64,000 bases of DNA from Populus alba. Lineage: Eukaryota; Streptophyta; Magnoliopsida; Malpighiales; Salicaceae. Location of the stretch: contig NC_133293.1 in the NCBI RefSeq assembly GCF_005239225.2, forward strand, positions 6,138,001-6,202,000, in the 5' to 3' direction. Numbering within the stretch: the stretch's first letter is position 1; each line of letters opens with the position of its first letter. This document shows positions 61,264 through 64,000 of the stretch, piece after piece. Both the position numbers and the translations under genes were made by a program. Below the pieces are notes generated by a model. It ran no database searches, was not told where the DNA came from, and saw nothing but the letters and a program-made list of their open reading frames with translations.

Positions 61264-61271
61264 GCTCAAGC
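61264..61271. repeat. Target-site duplication, right copy
   Basis: gctcaagc, identical to the octamer at 56192-56199. Confidence 0.93.
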
Positions 61272-62878
61272 CCACATGTCTAGGCTATTTTGTTTTTTAT
61301 TTTATATTTTTTTGAAATTTTGATTCAAGTTCATTAAAATTGACTAATTAAATTTATTTGAAGTCTTTTTTTAATTGAATATCATTCAATTTTTACTTTT
61401 TTTACTAAAAGCATAACCCTTTTTTATTATTATATTAGCAGTGTTATTTTGAACAACCATTCAAAATGGTTTTTTTTTTAAGAAAAGAGTTATTATATCA
61501 TTTCATGTTTAATTTTATTATCATATAATTAAATAAAAAAATATTTTTAAAAATAAAATTATTAAACTCAATCAAATCATATATTTAACTGGTTAACCTA
61601 AATTAATTCCAGATTTTATTATCGTAATATTTTAAAAACAATGTTTAAACATCATTTCCTTGATGTTTTTAAATCAAATTAGGTTTCTTCTATGTCAATG
61701 AGATTGTATTTTGACTTGCTATGTCATATGAAAATTAATTTTAACTCAATTTAATTTAAAATTCAAGTTAAAGTTAAAGAAGAGCCTAACTAGTTTTTAA
61801 TTTTAATTGAAATTTATTAAAGCATTAACAGATCATGGAAAAAAAATTACAATCAAAATTAACTTTTGATCTGATTCGCGATGAAACACAAGTAAGTTAG
61901 CCATGAATTATAATAGTAATTCTGAATTTTGTTTTATCCTTTGAATTTTTTTCCACCCCGGTTATTTTGTTTTGTTTTGTTTTACATATAAAAGAATTAT
62001 TGGTAAAAAACTGTTAACCATGCTATACAGGTGAGAGGCTCGCAAAAGATAACGACATCCGGCGTCGCCTTAGGAAAGCCCACCCTAGCTGGATTTCTGG
62101 CAATCAGAAATGAGTAGTTCATGCCACGACGATTTAGAACGAAGCTTCGTACCGCTAGTCCTCGAACAATTAAAACGTTGTTAGGTAGCGCATAAGAAAC
62201 GAGAAAAGAAAAGAAAAAAAAAACAAAAGGGGACAATTGTTGGTAATATCTTATAGTTTCAAGCGGATGGAAATCAGACATCCTTGGATGCGGAGGAGAT
62301 TACTGGATTGAGTGTTCGAATGGTTGGTGGAATGTCTCAATTTTCTTAGTGAAAAAGTAAGTAACGTAGTTCTATTTATATAATTGCAGTTAAAAACTAA
62401 TATATTAATATCGACTTTTTGTTTTTTCTCCTCTTGGATCTTGCCATTTTATCACGTGTTGCTGTTCGCTAACCCTACAAAAGGGAAAGGATATGCAGCT
62501 AGTCAATTTTCTACTGCTGCCTCTGCTGCCAGTTCTTGATCTCTCCATTTCATTCTTAATCAATTACTATAGTCTTATAGATAGACAGATAGGTCCTGTC
62601 TTTTACTTTAAGTGAACCCTTTCTGCTCTAACATTAATTAGTTTCAAGTAGTAGTAGTATTAAGTTCATTCTCGGCAGTCCTTTTCTATTCTCAAAATTC
62701 TAGTGATTGAAAAGAAACAAAAGGTGGGATTTCATTCTTTTGTTTTGTTTATCATTCAATGATGATATACTAACTGGGTTTTGTAATATGAGTTCTAAAT
62801 GGTAATTTGATTTTATTTTTTTGATTTTTTTTTGTCTGCCATGGGATTTAAGAGAACGCATTCTTTGAATTCGGGCTA
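61272..62878. other. Intergenic DNA and promoter/leader of the DUF220 gene
   Basis: 61272-61990 is AT-rich. 62010-62220 is a distinctly GC-richer block that I cannot assign, with a 94-codon minus-strand frame over it. 62460-62870 has the pyrimidine-rich text of a leader upstream of the DUF220 start codon, possibly with a 5' UTR intron. Confidence 0.4.
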
Positions 62879-63913
62879 ATGGGTGAAGCAGAAGTGAGAA
62901 GAGCTAGCATAGGGATTCCCAAGAGCAAGTGCAATGGAACCCGCAAAGCTTTTGATCCATCATTTCTTGTGCAGCTCCCAAACAAGCTTCAAGATTGTAT
63001 TAAGGTTAGTCTTTTTTCCATCCATGTTGGATAAATTAGCATTGTGATAGTTTAATGAAAGGAAATTCTACTGTAATCTTGCAACAGTCACAACTCAAGA
63101 ACTTGTTAAAAGATGGCAAGGGCGAAAACTTGGTGAGAAAAGAGAAAGGGTCATCTGCTCCTGCCGCTGCTCCTGCATTGGGGATTGATTTGGAGAGGCA
63201 ACTGCAAGCCTGGAGAGAAAATCCTGCCTGGACTGATCAACCTCCACAAATAAAGGTGAACAACTTTTAAAGAAACTGCATGTCGTATTGACCAGTTTGT
63301 TGCCTTTCAATGCTAAGGAGTAGCAGGGTTGATTGAGTAATAAAAAATTAATGTGCTTGGAATCTCATGTTATTCTTGGCAGGTCAGTGTACCAAGAGGT
63401 TCTCTCTGCAACCTCAATGCCAAAGTGGATATCGGGTTGCCCCCAGATGCAGTGTATGATATTGTGACTGACCCAGATAATAGGAGAGTTTTCAAAAATA
63501 TCAAGGTAAGTTGAGTCATTCTCATCATCTGCTGCTTTCATTTAAACCAAAGTATACCTACTTGTTAAAAAGCTGGTTAGATCATCAAAGTTTGGCATTC
63601 TCCTTAGTTGTGGGAATTAGTCTTCAATTTAAAATTAAAAAAGAAAAGAAAAGAAAAGAAAAGACGTCCATTTGATTTGTTCTTGTAACTATTATTTGCT
63701 TGATTAAATAGTATTAAGCATCCGATTGAAATTTCATTTTGATGTGAGGAAAAACTGTTTTATGTCTAGGAAGTGGTATCCAGGAGAGTTTTGCTTGATG
63801 AAGGTCACAGGCAGGTGGTTGATGTAGAGCAAGCTGCTATTTGGAAATTTCTTTGGTGGTCAGGGACTATATCAGTTCATGTTTTGGTTGATCAGAACAG
63901 ACAAGATCACTCA
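62879..63913 (+). CDS. DUF220 family protein, first four coding exons (continues past window)
   Basis: A plant protein family of unknown function with a START/polyketide-cyclase-like (lipid-binding) fold, by family knowledge. Exons: 62879-63004, 63088-63255, 63383-63505, 63770-63913, all phase 0, giving 187 codons so far. The start ATG opens [17 protein letters not shown]. Exon 2 is basic and Ala/Pro-rich ([15 protein letters not shown]). Exons 3-4 hold the domain: [68 protein letters not shown]. The last donor (tca|gtaagg, 63914) is followed by intron to the window edge, so the C-terminal part is missing here. No signal peptide or membrane helix is seen. Confidence 0.85.
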
Positions 63914-64000
63914 GTAAGGATCAACATTTTTCTTCCACTGTTTCTATTGCTGCCATAAGTAATCAGAAGCTTGTTTTCAACCCATCTGGTGAAGATCTGT

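Overview
The window looks like nuclear DNA of a woody eudicot, most likely a poplar or other Salicaceae. It is AT-rich. The genes have short exons and GT-AG introns. LTR retrotransposons, hAT DNA transposons and tRNA-derived SINEs surround them, and I recall the SINE 3' bodies from poplar DNA. The species call is inference; plant nuclear DNA is certain.

Layout. 1-5648: the 3' part of a Ty3/gypsy element (protease, relics of integrase, a long UTR, one 1.75-kb LTR). Its coding region carries an intronless, stop-interrupted copy of a LOG-type cytokinin-activating enzyme. 5.6-16 kb: transposon wreckage, with a 0.6-kb tandem duplication, a gypsy gag/protease remnant on +, a second gypsy gag on - with its LTR promoter, and a 70-bp minisatellite. 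16.2-21.6 kb: two convergent genes, an AMSH2-like JAMM deubiquitinase (+, 7 coding exons) and a single-exon DUF1645 gene (-). 21.9-29.8 kb: a ~90-bp minisatellite, a GC-richer ~55-bp repeat, a 31-bp perfect hairpin and a SINE. 29.8-34.2 kb: a PERK-type receptor kinase gene (+, 8 coding exons, one GC-AG intron), followed tail-to-tail by a decayed bHLH gene (-). 36-43 kb: AT-rich sequence with a Ty1/copia RT/RNase H relic and a SINE. 43.5-44 kb: a small single-pass membrane protein gene with polyglutamine (-). 44-48 kb: no gene I can support. 48.2-50.8 kb: a dead DUF659-type hAT transposase gene (+). 51.2-52.7 kb: a SINE abutting a 1,247-bp non-autonomous hAT element with terminal inverted repeats and target-site duplication. 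56.2-61.3 kb: a complete 5,064-bp hAT element with a perfect 8-bp target duplication and a broken transposase gene (-). 62.9 kb to the end: the first four coding exons of a DUF220-family gene (+), running off the window.

Six host loci are well supported: the AMSH2-like, DUF1645, PERK, membrane protein and DUF220 genes plus the bHLH relic. They belong to unrelated processes (endosomal deubiquitination, unknown, cell-wall/plasma-membrane signalling, unknown, START-like lipid-binding fold, transcription) and form no operon or cluster. The most unusual item is the retroelement-borne LOG domain. The best-defined mobile units are the two hAT elements with exact ends.
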